A DNA stretch of 64,000 bases. Origin: Apus apus (taxonomy: Eukaryota; Chordata; Aves; Apodiformes; Apodidae). Both the position numbers and the translations under genes were made by a program. The stretch spans positions 44,912,405 through 44,976,404 of the forward strand of contig NC_067312.1 of the NCBI RefSeq assembly GCF_020740795.1, given 5' to 3'. Position 1 is the stretch's first letter, and each line of letters starts with the position of its first letter. Below the pieces are notes generated by a model. It did no database searches and was not told the DNA's origin. It saw only the letters and a list, made by a program, of their open reading frames with translations. This document shows, one piece after another, positions 21,551-33,752 of this stretch.

Positions 21551-23087
21551 ATTTTTAAGTCTATGTAAACCACCTAATTGGTTGCTGACAACCAGGAATG
21601 AGCCCACAAAGGATTAAATAGCTCCTAACTTCAGGTTGTTTGCTCGTGAGATTATCAAAGTGCACTGACTAACCTGCTCCACATTGAGTGAGTAGCTAGG
21701 GTAATGACACAGCTCTACCCTGGGTAACACACAGGCATGATCTAGAATTAAATGAATGCTGTAAGTTAAGAGGAACACTAGAATAGAGCTCTTAGAAGAA
21801 CAAATCCTGTTGTGACTGTAATTACCCAGTCTATGCTTAAAGTCCCACTAATTTATTGACTTTGATGAAGTTTGTAACAATGCTTTTCACAATCTAGTTA
21901 CACTTTATTTCAATTGGAAAAAAAATACCTTTCCCAGTATTTTACACATATGTTAAGTGTCCAGTTATAGACATTTCAGTGGCTCTATATATCTTACCTA
22001 TGCCTCTGTAATCCCAATCTATACCTCTTGAGAAGAGCTAAATCCTACTGTTGACAGTCATCCCAGGAAGTCTGCACCCTTGACTTAGGTTATCACAATA
22101 GTTCTTGATATCATCCTTCGCCCTGTTACTTACACATGATTGTTTTTTCCTTTTGTTGTTTTGCTGAGCAAGCTGTCTACAGAAATGCCCATTTAGAAAG
22201 CTATCAGCACAAGAATTTTACATCCCATTTACTATGTGCATTTGCTGCAGCTAAACTCCAGCTGTTACTACATTTCTTTTTCACCTAGCTTACCCATATG
22301 TGCCTGAAAATATTGTTTGCTCTGCTTTCCTCTAAATTATTCAGCTATGAGTTTTGCTGCATCTTCATTTGCCTTTTTTTCCAGGGTATTAATTAGCTAG
22401 ACAACCCAGAACAACCTCAATAACTACTGCTGTGCTGAAAAACAACCACTTGATCCTTGTTTGACATCATTTTGACTCACTATTCATGTAATCTTATTAA
22501 TACTTGGGTCTTTATTAACCCTTCTCTAAAGATCTTTTAATTCCTGAATTAAGTATGCAAAACTAGCTTTCCTTCATCGAGTGTTTTACAGACGTAACAG
22601 GCTAAAGCCAAGTTATTTATCTCAAGAAGTTATTTATCTCAAGAAAGAAAGTTGTTAATTTGAAGTTAGGTCGTGGTACAGCTCCATGGGAGTGCAGGGG
22701 TAGCCAGCTAGCAGCAGCCGCTGCTCCGGGGGCAGGGGAAAGCAGGACGAGACTGAAGGGACGCTGAACTGTACGCTTCACCTAATGCGGGACGCTGCAG
22801 CCTGGATTTCAGATCGTACAGAGAGAAGGGAAGCAATGGATCGACAGAGCTAGCGGAGGTGCCGGGAACCTTTTTTTATCAGAGACTTCGTTGTTACACG
22901 GTATTTCTGTTAAAGCACCCACGCCTCAGCCCTCTCCCATGCCCTGGAGGAGCGGAGCCAGCAGGAACGCTGGAGGAGACGGGGGACCGGGAGGGGTCAA
23001 CCCACCCCGCCTGCCGCGGCTTGCAGGTGGGTGCAGCCCGCGGCGCCCCCCGCGGAAAAGCCGGGGGCCGCCGCCGCCGGTACTCAC

Positions 23088-23389
23088 TGCTTGTAGGGGT
23101 CGTGGAAAGGCAGGGCCAGCCAGTCCCCATGCATAGTGTGCATGTAGCCGTCCATCTCCTCGGCGCTGTGGTCGGAAGAGATGAAGACAACCTCGAAGGG
23201 GGCGGGGGGCTGAGTCTCCTCTAGCAGCTCTGTGTAGAACTCGCAGAGGACGGGGGTGAAGTCGCGGCATGGCGAACACCAGCCGGCGGAGAAGTACAAG
23301 CCCACGACCTTGTTCTGCAAGGCCTCCTCGGGGTCCACGCTTCGGCCGTCCTTGCTGACCAGGACCCGCCCGCTGAACACATCCACCAT
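23088..23389 (-). CDS. NXNL2: NXNL2 exon 1 (start codon, thioredoxin active site)
   Basis: NXNL2 (nucleoredoxin-like 2, rod-derived cone viability factor 2) is a thioredoxin-like protein that supports photoreceptor survival in mammals. The start is taken at 23389-23387 (MVDVFSGRVLV), because it aligns with the family start and has a strong Kozak context (A at -3, G at +4). An upstream in-frame Met would add 41 residues unlike the family. Residues 24-33 form the first strand (LQNKVVGLYF), and residues 37-41 are WCSPC, a complete CxxC redox motif. The APFEVVFISSD and WLALPFHDPYK segments follow. The exon ends in GCA|GTGAGT at 23088 with phase 2. As I recall the mammalian protein, its second motif residue is Ser, so the intact pair here is notable. 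SPIN1 lies upstream on the same strand. Confidence 0.95.
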
Positions 23390-23560
23390 GCTGCCACGGG
23401 CCGGCCGCCGAGGAACGCAGCAGAGCGAAGGGTGGCCCCCAGCACCTCCACGCTGGGTCTGTCTCCCGCGCCACTCAGCCCACCCAGGCCAATAGTTCAA
23501 CGTTAAACCCAATGCCCACAGACACTCACTCCCCCCAGCCCCTCAGGCCGCCGCCGCCAA

Positions 23561-23567
23561 ATTTATA
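23561..23567 (-). promoter_or_regulatory. NXNL2: Predicted TATA box of NXNL2
   Basis: TATAAAT on the minus strand, 172 bases upstream of the start codon, in an otherwise GC-rich segment. It would place transcription initiation near 23535 and give a 5' UTR of about 145 bases. Confidence 0.6.
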
Positions 23568-23614
23568 CGCGCCCCTGTCCGGGTCCTCCCACCGCAGACT
23601 GACAGAGGCAGTCA

Positions 23615-23619
23615 CCAAT
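23615..23619 (+). promoter_or_regulatory. NXNL2: Inverted CCAAT motif, proximal
   Basis: CCAAT on the plus strand (ATTGG in gene sense), about 50 bases upstream of the TATA box, a common NF-Y distance. Confidence 0.45.
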
Positions 23620-23668
23620 GGCGTGGCCCCCCCCTCCCCTTGGCCGTGACTTGCGGGAGGGGGCAGAG

Positions 23669-23673
23669 CCAAT
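23669..23673 (+). promoter_or_regulatory. NXNL2: Inverted CCAAT motif, distal
   Basis: A second CCAAT, in an AGCCAATGG context, 54 bases from the first and in the same orientation. Paired inverted CCAAT boxes fit a regulated promoter. Confidence 0.45.
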
Positions 23674-23739
23674 GGCCGCAGCGGGAGCGGGTACCGCTGA
23701 GGGGTCCGGCACCCCGCCCCAGCCTGGCGAGTGCCCCGC

Positions 23740-26323
23740 ATTTCAAGAGCTCACTGAAGCCACTGAACATGTAATAAGTCTAAGCAGTACTCCCTTTGAT
23801 ACCAATGCCAGACCTCTTCAGCTTGTAGCGGATTTCACCTTCTCTCCACTGAAGAAAGAAGGCTTGGTCTTCACAAGGCTCGGTCACCTTTGGTACTGTC
23901 CCACATATGGTACTGAATCTTTTTCTGTCACAGAAAATCACCTGAATTCTGCTTCTAAAATGAGCTGTCTGATCGCCATCTAAGCAGAGGAAAAATTATC
24001 ATTTTATTCTAGTACATTTCTCATGGGTGTGGTTGAATAATGCTTTTTTCCTCCAGCTGATGCTGAGTTAGAAAATAATAAAAATAGCATTGTATTACAA
24101 ATATGTGATCTCTTTTCAGCCTAAAGCAACCTACAAAAAGGAAAATGAGAAACAATTTAACTATAAGAGACTTAAATTACAGTTTAACTTAAGGGTCATG
24201 ATGGGGTGATAACCACACATGGTACATTGTCTCATTTTCATTAATTGCATAATGCCCTATTAATTTTTTCATTATCTACTGCCATTTTCTGGCACGAGTG
24301 AAAGAAACAAGGTATCATATTTATATGAAAGCTAATATTTACAAATCAGGCCTTTTTATTTGTATCCTAGTATATCTGACTAAATACTACTCTGGTATTT
24401 TACTGGGGAAAAAAAATAATTGCTTAGGTGGTTGGCAAAGTGTTTTTTGTTCATATGCCGTATTTCTCCATTTTCATGAACAGCTGATTTATGTGATTTT
24501 CAAATCCAAGTATCTGCTTCCAACACAGGATTGACATTTGAAACAACCTAATCCTCCCATCTCTTGTCTCTCCCATCCATCCTTTCTCCACGTTTTGAGT
24601 GCTGTTTTGTGCTGCTCAGCCCTTCAGACTTCCACCTGATGTCAAAAGTAAAAGACAAAAGAAGCTGTTGAAAGGTTGCCAATTAAAATAGCACAGAAGG
24701 GGAGTTCAGGTCATCTGAGCCTTTCATTTACCTAGCTATCTGCCTTTGTGAGACCACTTGTGAAACAGGATGGAGTTGGAGCCTTTAGAGCCTGTAGAGT
24801 CATAGGAAAATGGAAAAACTTGCCATGTAAGTTCAGGCTACCATAGAACCATTGTTGATATTCCTACTTATTTTTATGTCAGCCACTGAAAGCGTATTTT
24901 CTCAGATACTATGAACTGAAGAAACAACACCTGGAACTTGCAACTACCCCACCTCTACAGGCTGGTTAGCCAGATATGGTGATGTTTTGTTGTGGAAGGA
25001 AGTGGAAGGTCTTAATGTCACTTAAAGAATCAGTGACAAAGGTGATTTTAATATAGATTTGTTGGCTTGACAGAGTTTGATGGCAAGGTTCACTCTGTTA
25101 CTTACTATGTGGAAGGGGTTGGAATTGTATTGGAGTGACTTCAGTGGAGGAAATTTATTTTATAGTGAGTTAGGATCTGGTTGCACTGTGATGAAGGAAA
25201 AGAACGAGGAAGACCCTTCTGCTGAGTCATGAGGTTTAGAATGGACCCCCTTGCTTTCTAAACCCATTTTCAGAGATGAGTCTAGGGTATGGCTGTATCC
25301 ACTTGTAGCCTCAGACTTGAAGAATGATTTATGAGTACAGGGTTTAGGTGCAGGGATTTCAGTGTAGTGCTTTAACACACAATTCTGGGTCCGGCGTGAT
25401 TCGGAATAGCAGTAAATTGATTGGTACTATTATAACAAATCACAAAACTAAGATTATATGATTTTCTAGCAACACCTAATCAATAATCAACAATCTGTCA
25501 TAATCAACACAGTGGTTCAAGTAAAATGTTAACACAGTTAAACACAGTTTAACACAGTCAGTGACTGCCACTTCACCAGACTGTCATGATTTCTTGAATA
25601 TGGTGGGTAGTAGCTTAGCAACTTAATCAGGCAAGTCCCTCAAGACTTGTGGATGTATCAGGTCCCATGGACTTGTTCAGCTTTGTGGTCCTTAGGTGGT
25701 TTCAAACCTGATCTACCCTTGCTGTGGGTGGTTCTTCACTCTCCAAATCCCTGCCTTTGCTTTCTGTGACTTGGGTGGTGTCCCTTGAGTGCTTGCTGGT
25801 GAAGACTGAGGCAAAAAAAATTGTTGAAAACCTCAGCCTTCTCCATATCCTGGGTAGCGAAGTCTCCCATTTCCTTCCATTTTCCCTGTATTTAAAAATA
25901 TATATATTAAGAGCTTGTACCAATTACATCATGTTTTCAATTATATAGGGAAGCATGCTGAGAAAGAGACATAAAAGACATTAAATGGAAATAAAAAAAC
26001 ATTCAAACTTGCTGATTACTGTATAATGTATATGCTCAAGGCAGTGTAATTCCATACAACTCCAGTGGAAGAGCTAATATTCCCATAGGCTATATACAAG
26101 TTTAACTAGGAGAATGTTATGAAAGCTGGACAGTACACTTCACTCCTTTGTGCACCTTTTCCACAGATGACACTGTTATGAGTAGTAAAGGATCTGATCC
26201 AATAAGCAATTGCTATATGCAGTCTCTTAAAACTTTCAGTATCTGAGTCATGCTGGATTTTAAAATTAAAATATATTAAATGCAAAGTTTCAATATACTT
26301 GCAATTGACTGGTCTATAGGAAA
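23740..26323. other. No gene recognised; upstream of NXNL2
   Basis: AT-rich intergenic sequence with short open frames only and no recognised transposon. A short run of AACACAGTTTAACACAGT-like units occurs at about 25530-25560. Confidence 0.4.
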
Positions 26324-27120
26324 TAGAATCACAGAATCACAGAATCATTGGCATTGGAAGGGACCTCTTGAGATCGTCCAGTCCAACCCTTGTGCTAAAG
26401 CTGGATCACCTGAAGCAGGTTACACAGGACTGCATCCAGGCAGGCCTTGAATATCTCCAGAGAAGAGAACTCCACAGCCTCCCTAGGCAGCCTGTTCCAG
26501 TGCTCTGTCACCCTCACAGTAAAGACATTTTTCCTCATGTTTAGATAGAACTTCCCATGTTTCAGCTTGTGCCCATTGCCCCTCATCCTGTCACTGGAAA
26601 CTACTGAAAAGAGTTTGTCTCCATCCTCCTTGCACCCACCCTTTAGATACTTATAGACATGGATAGGGTGTCCTCTGTCTTCTCTCCAGGCTGAACAGAC
26701 CCAGCTCTTTCAGACTGTCCTTATAAAAGAGATGCTTTAGTCCCATAGTCATCTTCATTGCCATCTGCTGGACTCCCTCTAGTAGTTTCCTCTGTCTCTT
26801 GAACTGTGGAGCCCAGAACTGGATGCAGTGCTCCAGATGTGGCCTCACCAGGGCAGAATAGAGGGGCATGATGGCCTTCCTCAACCTACTGGCCACACTC
26901 TTCCATATGCATCCCAGGATTCCATTGGCCTTCTTGGCAGGAAGGGCACATTGCTGGCTCATGGTTAACTTACTGGCTGCCAGGACTCCCGGATCCTTCT
27001 CCTCAGGGCTGCTTTCCAGCAGCTTTCCTACATCAGAATATGTTAGGGGCTGCCCCTTCCCATGTGCAGGACCCTACTCTTGCCCTTGTGGAACCTCTGC
27101 CCGACTATCCAGCCTGGACA
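26324..27120 (-). mobile_element. CR1 LINE fragment (ORF2 C-terminus and 3' end)
   Basis: The left end carries AATCACAGAATC repeats, then GGCATTGGAAGGGACCTCTTG, the CR1 3' UTR on the minus strand. Minus-strand frames at 26395-26586 and 26651-26962 encode the end of the CR1 reverse-transcriptase protein, with [18 protein letters not shown] and [17 protein letters not shown] segments. Frame breaks make it inactive. It abuts an ERVL-like LTR on the right. Confidence 0.92.
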
Positions 27121-27125
27121 TGGAC

Positions 27126-27925
27126 AAAACAGACTCCACTTGGAGAAAAGTAATAATTTAATTTCACACTGATCAGATGCACACAGGACACAGAAAACAC
27201 AAAGTGCAGTGTTTGTATACATTACTCCCACTCCTCTCTTCTTCCTGGGCCCAAGTTACTTTGTTTCCGGCTTCTCTCATTCTCAGGGGCACAGGAGGAC
27301 AGGGGATGGGGTTTAGAGTCAGTTCACAGGCTGGCGGTTCCTGACACTCCATCCTTCTCAGGAAGAAGGATTCCTTACCCGCCTCCCCTGCTTCCCCACG
27401 GGGTCCCTTGCATGGGAGAGAGTCCTCCACGAACCTCTCCTTCATGAGTCCTTCTCATGAGGTGCAGTCCCTCAGGAGCAGACTGTAGCAGGCTTCCCAC
27501 AGTCACAGGCTGCTTTGGGAACTGTCACTTCCCCTGGCACGGGGTCCTCTGCAGCTGCAGATCTAAGTCCATTGGCTGCAGGTCCACATTTACCCTTCCT
27601 GGCGCCTTCAGAGTATGTTCCACCATGTTCCTCCATGAGTGCAGGGGGACAGCCTGCCATGGGCAGCAGGGAAACTTCTGCTTGAGCACCTCCTTCTCAT
27701 TCTTCTTCATCAAACTCTGGATCTTCACTCCACTTCTCTTACCTCTCCAGCTCAGCTCTTCTACCTTGCTCTCTGCTTTCAGGTCTTGTACCCCTTTTTT
27801 AATACATTAATCGCAGAGGCGCATCTATTGTCCCTCTAACGGCTCCTTAGCTAGTTTGGAGCTTCTCAGCCTCTTACCGGAGCCACCTTTGGGGTCCCTC
27901 CCCTGCTACCAAAAAACAGTCAAAC
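27126..27925 (-). mobile_element. ERVL-like LTR fragment
   Basis: It shares the sequence order of the better preserved LTR at 32346-34292: an AACAGACTCCACTTGG-like segment, CTCTTCTTCCTGGGC, repeated CTCC..CACGGGGT and GTGCAGTCC..AGGAGCAGACTG units, an ATCGCAGAGGCGC segment, and a CCCTGCTACCAAAAA end. The orientation follows that copy. The U5 side ends at the CR1 junction near 27120. Confidence 0.6.
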
Positions 27926-29740
27926 CAAACCAGCCCAAAGTCACATATATATCCTGTGAAGTCATAAGGCAAAAGCTGGCTAAATTTATTCAAAGGAGAA
28001 TTTTACTTGCAGGAGGGTTTGTTGGACCTATGTTCAATTTAATCATTAGCATACCATGTTAATTATACTCTTATTAAAAAATAGAAGTGACAAATCTAAT
28101 CATGATAAACTTTGCTTGGGTAAAACTATATGGAATGCAGTCCTTGAAGAAGTCAGATTATAAACTGACCTTGGAAAAATCCATTGTGTGTGGATATTAG
28201 CTGGTTGGAAAATTAGACCCCAAAGGAGACATCAAGGAAAGGAACACACAGAATAAAGGAATCATACAAGTGGATTAGAGTTAAATATATAGCAATCATT
28301 GATAAAAAATAGATTAAATAGAGTGTGTTTTTTAATTCACTTTCATAGCATATATCAATATGGTTGACAGGAACGTGTGATTATAATCTGAGTTACTGAT
28401 GAGAAAACAGAGAAAATTAATTTCCACAGTGCACATGAGGGGAAAAAAAATACAGGAAGATTCTTAGTCTCAACACAATATATTAACCTGTGAAAAGAGA
28501 CCAGTGAACAAAGAAATACTGAGCAAAAAAAAAAATCAATTTGATCATACACAATCTGCCAACTAAAATAGTTATTGGATAATCAAAGCATTTCTTACAG
28601 CTGCCACATTTGTTGCATTGTTTCCTCAGCTGGGATCAGGAGACCCAAATACATGGGTCGTTATTACAATGTCAGCAATAGCACAAATACTTTGTGAATG
28701 TTCCTTAATGACTGTGCTTGGATATACTTCCCCTAGATAACCCCTAAACAAAAAGAATTAACAATTTTATTTTTTCAAGTAGGAATATTAACCAAATAAG
28801 TACTTAGTAGGTTCTTTAAATTACAATTTTATTACTGTTATTCAAACTGTCTAATGCCTATCCACATACTGCAGACATCAAAGGCTAGCTGTAAGAGAAT
28901 CTTGCTTTCCCTGGATGAGAGAGATAGTGGGATGTAGCTTACCATGCTTACCGCAGAGAGATCCATCATTGAGTCAGGACCGAATAAGAGCTGCAACAGC
29001 TACCTACAAACCAAAATATTTTAGGTACTATATAGGTAAGGAATATCCCGTGTCTTTTAAGCAACAGTTTGTTACAAATAACAGGTAATAATTATTATAG
29101 ATAACAATTATTACACAACATTTGGAACATACCCCTGGAACATACTCAGCTTAATATACATTCCTGGCATAAATAAACCATAGCACATACAGCAAAGAGG
29201 AAAGAATGTAATTACAAAGACTTATAAATTAGCTTGATTAGAGAGAATGCAAGGAATATTTTTTCTTTTAATGAGGAAATATTCAAACCTATTTATAGAT
29301 TCTAACTAAGCAAGAAATCTATTATAAAAAGTCCAACAACTAGGGCTACATTCCATGTATTTTTCCTGGGTTTGAAATTACAGCAGTGCTGAACATCGGG
29401 AAAACAGCAAAGGTATATTAATTTCTTCTTGCAGTATGAAAAGCTGGATTCAATCATCCTTTTCATCGAACTTTATCCTGGCTAGTGTGTATCAAATTGT
29501 CAAATAGTGTTAGTCTAAATATCAGTGCTGTGTGTAGCATTTCTGACTTCTAACTAGGTACAACAGGGAAGCAATTCAGCATTGTCTAATACAGCACCAG
29601 TAGCATGGCAACAAGGAACAACATTTGTGTTTGCAGCAGTGGATAAATACTGACATTCTCAAGTTCCTTTGGGTTCAGAAACTCTTTCCTCTTCACTCTT
29701 CAGCCTTTAGGCAGTTCAGTGTAAAGCAGGTATTTTGTCT
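27926..29740. other. No gene recognised
   Basis: AT-rich intergenic sequence. Open frames are short and have no recognised product. No transposon identified. Confidence 0.4.
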
Positions 29741-29990
29741 TAGAATCATAAAATACACTCATAGAATGGTTCAGGTTGGAAGGGGCCTTTAAAGATTGCC
29801 TAGTCCAAATCAGTTGAAGTAAGCAGGGACATCTTCAACCAGATAAAGTTGCTCAGAGCCCCATTCAACTCAATCCAACACTTGTGTTGATGACCATCAA
29901 GTCTAGTATCACATAATTTGTGATAAGGCCTCTGACCAAGTGCATCCCTTTGACAATCAGAATCATGCAACATTAGATCCTGCATTTCTG
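29741..29990 (-). mobile_element. CR1 LINE 3' end fragment, diverged
   Basis: TAGAATCATAAAATACACTC and CATAGAATGGTTCAGG are decayed 3' octamers, followed by GGTTGGAAGGGGCCTTTAAAG and a CTCAGAGCCCCATTCAACTC segment typical of CR1 3' sequence on the minus strand. Confidence 0.8.
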
Positions 29991-30347
29991 TGCCTTATAA
30001 GAAATGTAAGGCTGTGTAAGAGTTTCCGCAGAATCCAGATTAGTCCTCTACAATCACTAGCATCAAATCTCATTTGTTCCCAGAGTTTTTGACGGAAGGA
30101 GGCCTCATCATCAGAAGGACTCTATCTCAGGGAGGAACTCCAGAGTTTTGGTGGTAGTTTCAGTTTCCTTGTATAGGTAATTTGATAGGCATATACAAAA
30201 GTAAATGTTTTCTACTACATAAACACAACCTCCTCTGGCACAATTTGAATAAGAGGCTTCAGTCATGGACAGGAGAGCCAGTATCTACTCCTGCCAAGCT
30301 TGTTTGCAACATCTATTATAGCTAGACTGAGTTTGAATGGTTTAATT

Positions 30348-31245
30348 AATCACAGAATCATAGAATGATTAAGGTTGGAAGGGACCTTAAAGATCATCAG
30401 GTTCCAACCTCCCTGCCATGGGCAGGGACACCTCCCACTAGACCAGGCTGCGCAAAGCCCCATCCAACTTGGCCCTGAACACCTCCAGGGAGGGGGCATC
30501 AACAACCTCCCTAGGAAACTTATTCCAGTGCCTTCCTACCTGATGGTGAATAATTTCTTCCTGATTTCTAACCTAAATCTCCCCTCTTTCAATATAAAAC
30601 CATCATCCCTTGTCCCATCACTACCCTCTCTGATGAAAAGCCCCTCCTCATCTTCCCTGTAGGCCCCATTTCAAGTACTGAAAGCCCACTATAAGGTCTC
30701 CGTGGAGTCTTCTCTTCTCCAGGCTGAATAGCCCCAACTCTCTCAGCCTGTCTTCATAGCAGAGGTGCTCCAGCCCTACGATCATCTTTATGGCCCTTCT
30801 CTGGACCCTGTCCAATAGTTCCATGTCTTTCCTGGGCTGAGGGCTCCAGAGCTGTACAAAGTATTCCAGGTAGGGTCTCACCAGAGCAGAGTAGAGGAAC
30901 AGAATCACCTCCATCACCCTGCTGGCCATATTTCCTTTGTTGCAGCCTAGGATGCAGTTGGCTCTCTGGCCACACTGGCAGGTCATGTCAAGCTTCCCAT
31001 TTACTACCACACTCAGGTCCTTTTCCTCAAGGCTGCTCTCTATCCATTCTCTCTCCAGCCTGCATTTGTGTCTGGGGCTGTGCCAACCCAGGTGCAGGAC
31101 CTTGCACTTGGCCTTGTCAGACTTCATGAGGTTGGCACTGGTCCACCTCTCCAGCCTGTCAAGGTCCCTGTGGATGGCCAGCCTTCCCTCTAGGGTGTCA
31201 ACTACACACAGCTTGGTAGCGTCAGCAAACTTGCTGAGGGTACAG
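30348..31245 (-). mobile_element. CR1 LINE fragment (ORF2 C-terminus and 3' end)
   Basis: The left end has AATCACAGAATCATAGAATG, then the CR1 3' UTR. A minus-strand frame at 30648-31127 (159 codons) reads the C-terminal part of the CR1 ORF2 protein, including [37 protein letters not shown] and [13 protein letters not shown]. The element is 5'-truncated near 31245. It is one of the better preserved fragments, but the catalytic domain is absent. Confidence 0.93.
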
Positions 31246-32345
31246 CTGAATCCAAGAATTTCAGGTGGTCATTCACAATTTTAGTTCTGATGAGTTGAAA
31301 GAGTTATATTTTAAAGAATAAAAGGATTATATTATTCTTATGCACAAAAGGGGAGATGGCACTACTAAAAATCTTGTCACATGTATTGGCAACATTCAGC
31401 CTATTAACATTTTCCCCACTTCATCTTTAAGAGGGATACCTGAAATGACCTATTCTTTCATTAGATAATTACATTAATTACAGATTCATAATGTGTAAGA
31501 CTGACACAGACAGAGTATGGTTTGATTTCATAGCCTTGTTTTGCATTGCCCCCATTCCAGTTTGTACTATATAACTTTCTTTGTTAGAAATAAAGGAACA
31601 TGTCCTGGTGAAAAAAAGGGCAAGCTGGCGGAAATGTTACGGACTGAAAGGCTGAATGCTTTCCTGTAAATAATCAAGCTGCCAATGCTGCAATGTTGCA
31701 GCTGCTAGTAGAAGTTCCTAGTAGGAGTTTTGGAAAGCACACTGACTGCATTGCAATCATTTGACTCAGTTTACAGTCTTCAGAAAGAGTTTTCTATCTA
31801 GTATTCTCATTTTCATAATAAATCTTGGGGTTTGCTGTTTGCACAAAGATAATATTATCTTAAAGCTGGGATTCACTGTCATTCTCCTTGCACAAACCCA
31901 CAATACATAACATCCCTTAGCCTTTAATCTCATGTTCTCTAATTTTAAAATAGTCAGAAACAGACAAATAATTACAAACTAAGACACTTAAACATGGTGT
32001 GTTCTTTGCACTGAGAATGAAACATCAGGAGAAACTTCACATAGGTTGAAAGCTCCACTACAAAAATAAAAAGCCTAGGAAAAGAAGAGTTATTCCTTTG
32101 ATTGAACATGGCTTAAGAAATACTGTCTGTATGTTAGAGCTCTGAAATTACATTTAATTGGGAGAATGAAAGATTTCTAAGACTCAGCCATCACCTGCTA
32201 GTCTCTCTGCCTCATGAACTTTGGTTTTCTTATAATAAAACAATTTTCAACTACATGCAAAATTAATTATATCCAAGTGAAAAAATAAAACAAAAAAATA
32301 ACCCCACCGTACACAAAGTTGTTGTGTAGAATAAATCCTTATACT
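31246..32345. other. No gene recognised
   Basis: AT-rich sequence between two repeats. No coding segment or transposon is recognised. Confidence 0.4.
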
Positions 32346-32812
32346 GTTGTGTTGGATTGACCTTGCCTGGCTGCCAGATGTCCACCCAGCTACTCTGTCA
32401 GTCCCCTCCTCAAAACAACAGGGGTAGAAAGTATGATGACAAAGTTCACCAGCTGAGATAAAGATTGTGATATTGCTTACAAATTACCATCATGGGCGAG
32501 AGAGGCTTGATCTATGGAAAACAAATTTATTGCCAATTTAAAATAGAGTACGATGGTGACAAACAAAGACAAAACCAAAAATACCATTCTCCTTCTTTCC
32601 AGATTCAACTTCACTCCTAAATCTTCTACCTCCTGTCTGCTTCCCTGAGTGGTGCAGGGAACTGAGAAATGGGGGTTGGGATCAGTTCATAACTTTCAAT
32701 TTCTGCTGCTCCTTCCTCCTCACATTTTCCCCTGGCTCCAGCATGGGGTGTCTCCCATGGGATATAGTTCCTCACGAGCTGCTCCAGTGTGGATTCTGTC
32801 CATGGACTGCAG

Positions 32813-33752
32813 TCACAGAATTGTCAGAGTTGGAAGGGACCTCTAAAGACGATGCAGTCCAACTCCCCTGCTAAAACAGGATCACATAGAGCACATTATT
32901 CAGGACTACAGGGTAATTTACTATCTACCAGGACTCCCAGATCATTCTCAGGCCTGCTTTCCAGCAGGTCCAGCCCTTACCTGTATTGGTGCATAGGGTT
33001 CTTCCTTCCCAGGTGCAGACTTGCCCTTGTGGAATCTCGTTAGGTTCCTCTCTGCCCAGATCTCAGCCTGTCCAGGTCACACCAGATGGCAGCACAGTCC
33101 TCTGGTGTGTTGGCCACCCCTCCCAGTTTGGTACCATCAGTGAACTTGCTGAGGGTGCACTCTGTCCCCTCGCCCTGGTCATTGATGAATATGTTGAACA
33201 AAGGTGGACTGAGTATTGACCTCTGGGGGACACCACTGGTTACAGGCCTCCAGCTTGACCCTGCTCCATTAATCACAGCCCTCTGAGTTCTGTCACACAG
33301 ACAGGTCTCAATCCACCTCACTGTCCACTCATCTAGCCTACACACAATCAGTTTCCTAATGAGGATGTTGTGGGAGACAGCATCAAAAGCCTTGCTGAGG
33401 TCAAGGTAGATGACATCTGCTGCTCTGCCCTCATACAGCCCACCAGTTATGTCATCATAGAAAGCTAACAGGTTGGTCAAGCATGATTTACCCTTGGTAA
33501 ATCCATGTTGACTACACCCAGTAACTTCCTGTTCTTCAATGTGTTTAGAAATTACATCCAGAACAAGTCGCCCCATCACGTTCCCACAGACAGAGATGAG
33601 ACTAACTGGCCTGTAGTTCCCTGGGTCCTCCTCCTTGCCCTTTTTGAAGACTGGAGTGGTGTTGGCCTTGCTCCAGTCCTCATGACCTTTCCATGACCTC
33701 TTCTCCATGACCTTTCAAAGATGATGGAGAGTGGCTCAGAAATAATATCTGT
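32813..33752 (-). mobile_element. CR1 LINE fragment nested in the LTR, with RT domain
   Basis: The CR1 3' UTR starts at the left with TCACAGAATTGTCAGAGTTGG and continues through the ORF2 C-terminus into the reverse-transcriptase domain. The copy inserted into an older LTR, since LTR-type sequence resumes on the right. It is 5'-truncated inside the RT coding part. Only a partial octamer remains at the 3' end. Confidence 0.92.
33040..33708 (-). pseudogene. CR1 reverse-transcriptase ORF2 fragment, catalytically dead
   Basis: 222 codons are open on the minus strand. The motifs appear in LINE order: [36 protein letters not shown], the motif A segment [26 protein letters not shown], and FTDGTKLGG. 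The last is the motif C position, where active elements have F-A-D-D; here it reads F-T-D-G, so the second catalytic Asp is lost. The usual GVPQGS is GVPQRS. The frame then ends near a DRLRSGQR segment. The enzyme would copy CR1 RNA onto nicked DNA. This copy lacks the endonuclease and cannot be active. Confidence 0.93.

Larger units (their letters stand above)
15780..23087 (-). other. NXNL2: NXNL2 intron 1
   Basis: A 7.3-kb GT-AG intron: donor GTGAGT at 23087-23082, acceptor CTCTCAG ending at 15780. It contains an ERVL-like LTR fragment (about 19537-19770) and a short CR1 tail (21448-21550). Otherwise it is AT-rich with only short, unrecognised open frames. It becomes GC-richer over its first 400 bases next to exon 1. 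Confidence 0.85.
22690..23730. promoter_or_regulatory. NXNL2: CpG-rich region over NXNL2 exon 1 and promoter
   Basis: G+C content and CpG density rise sharply over this segment compared with the AT-rich surroundings, centred on exon 1 and the predicted promoter. It behaves like a CpG island by eye; no observed/expected ratio was calculated. Confidence 0.7.

Noticed and set aside
22859-23512. Long open frames on both strands over NXNL2 exon 1, up to 182 codons
   Set aside because: They are shadows of the CpG-rich exon in other frames. Only the frame starting at 23389 matches the NXNL2 family and has correct splice phases.
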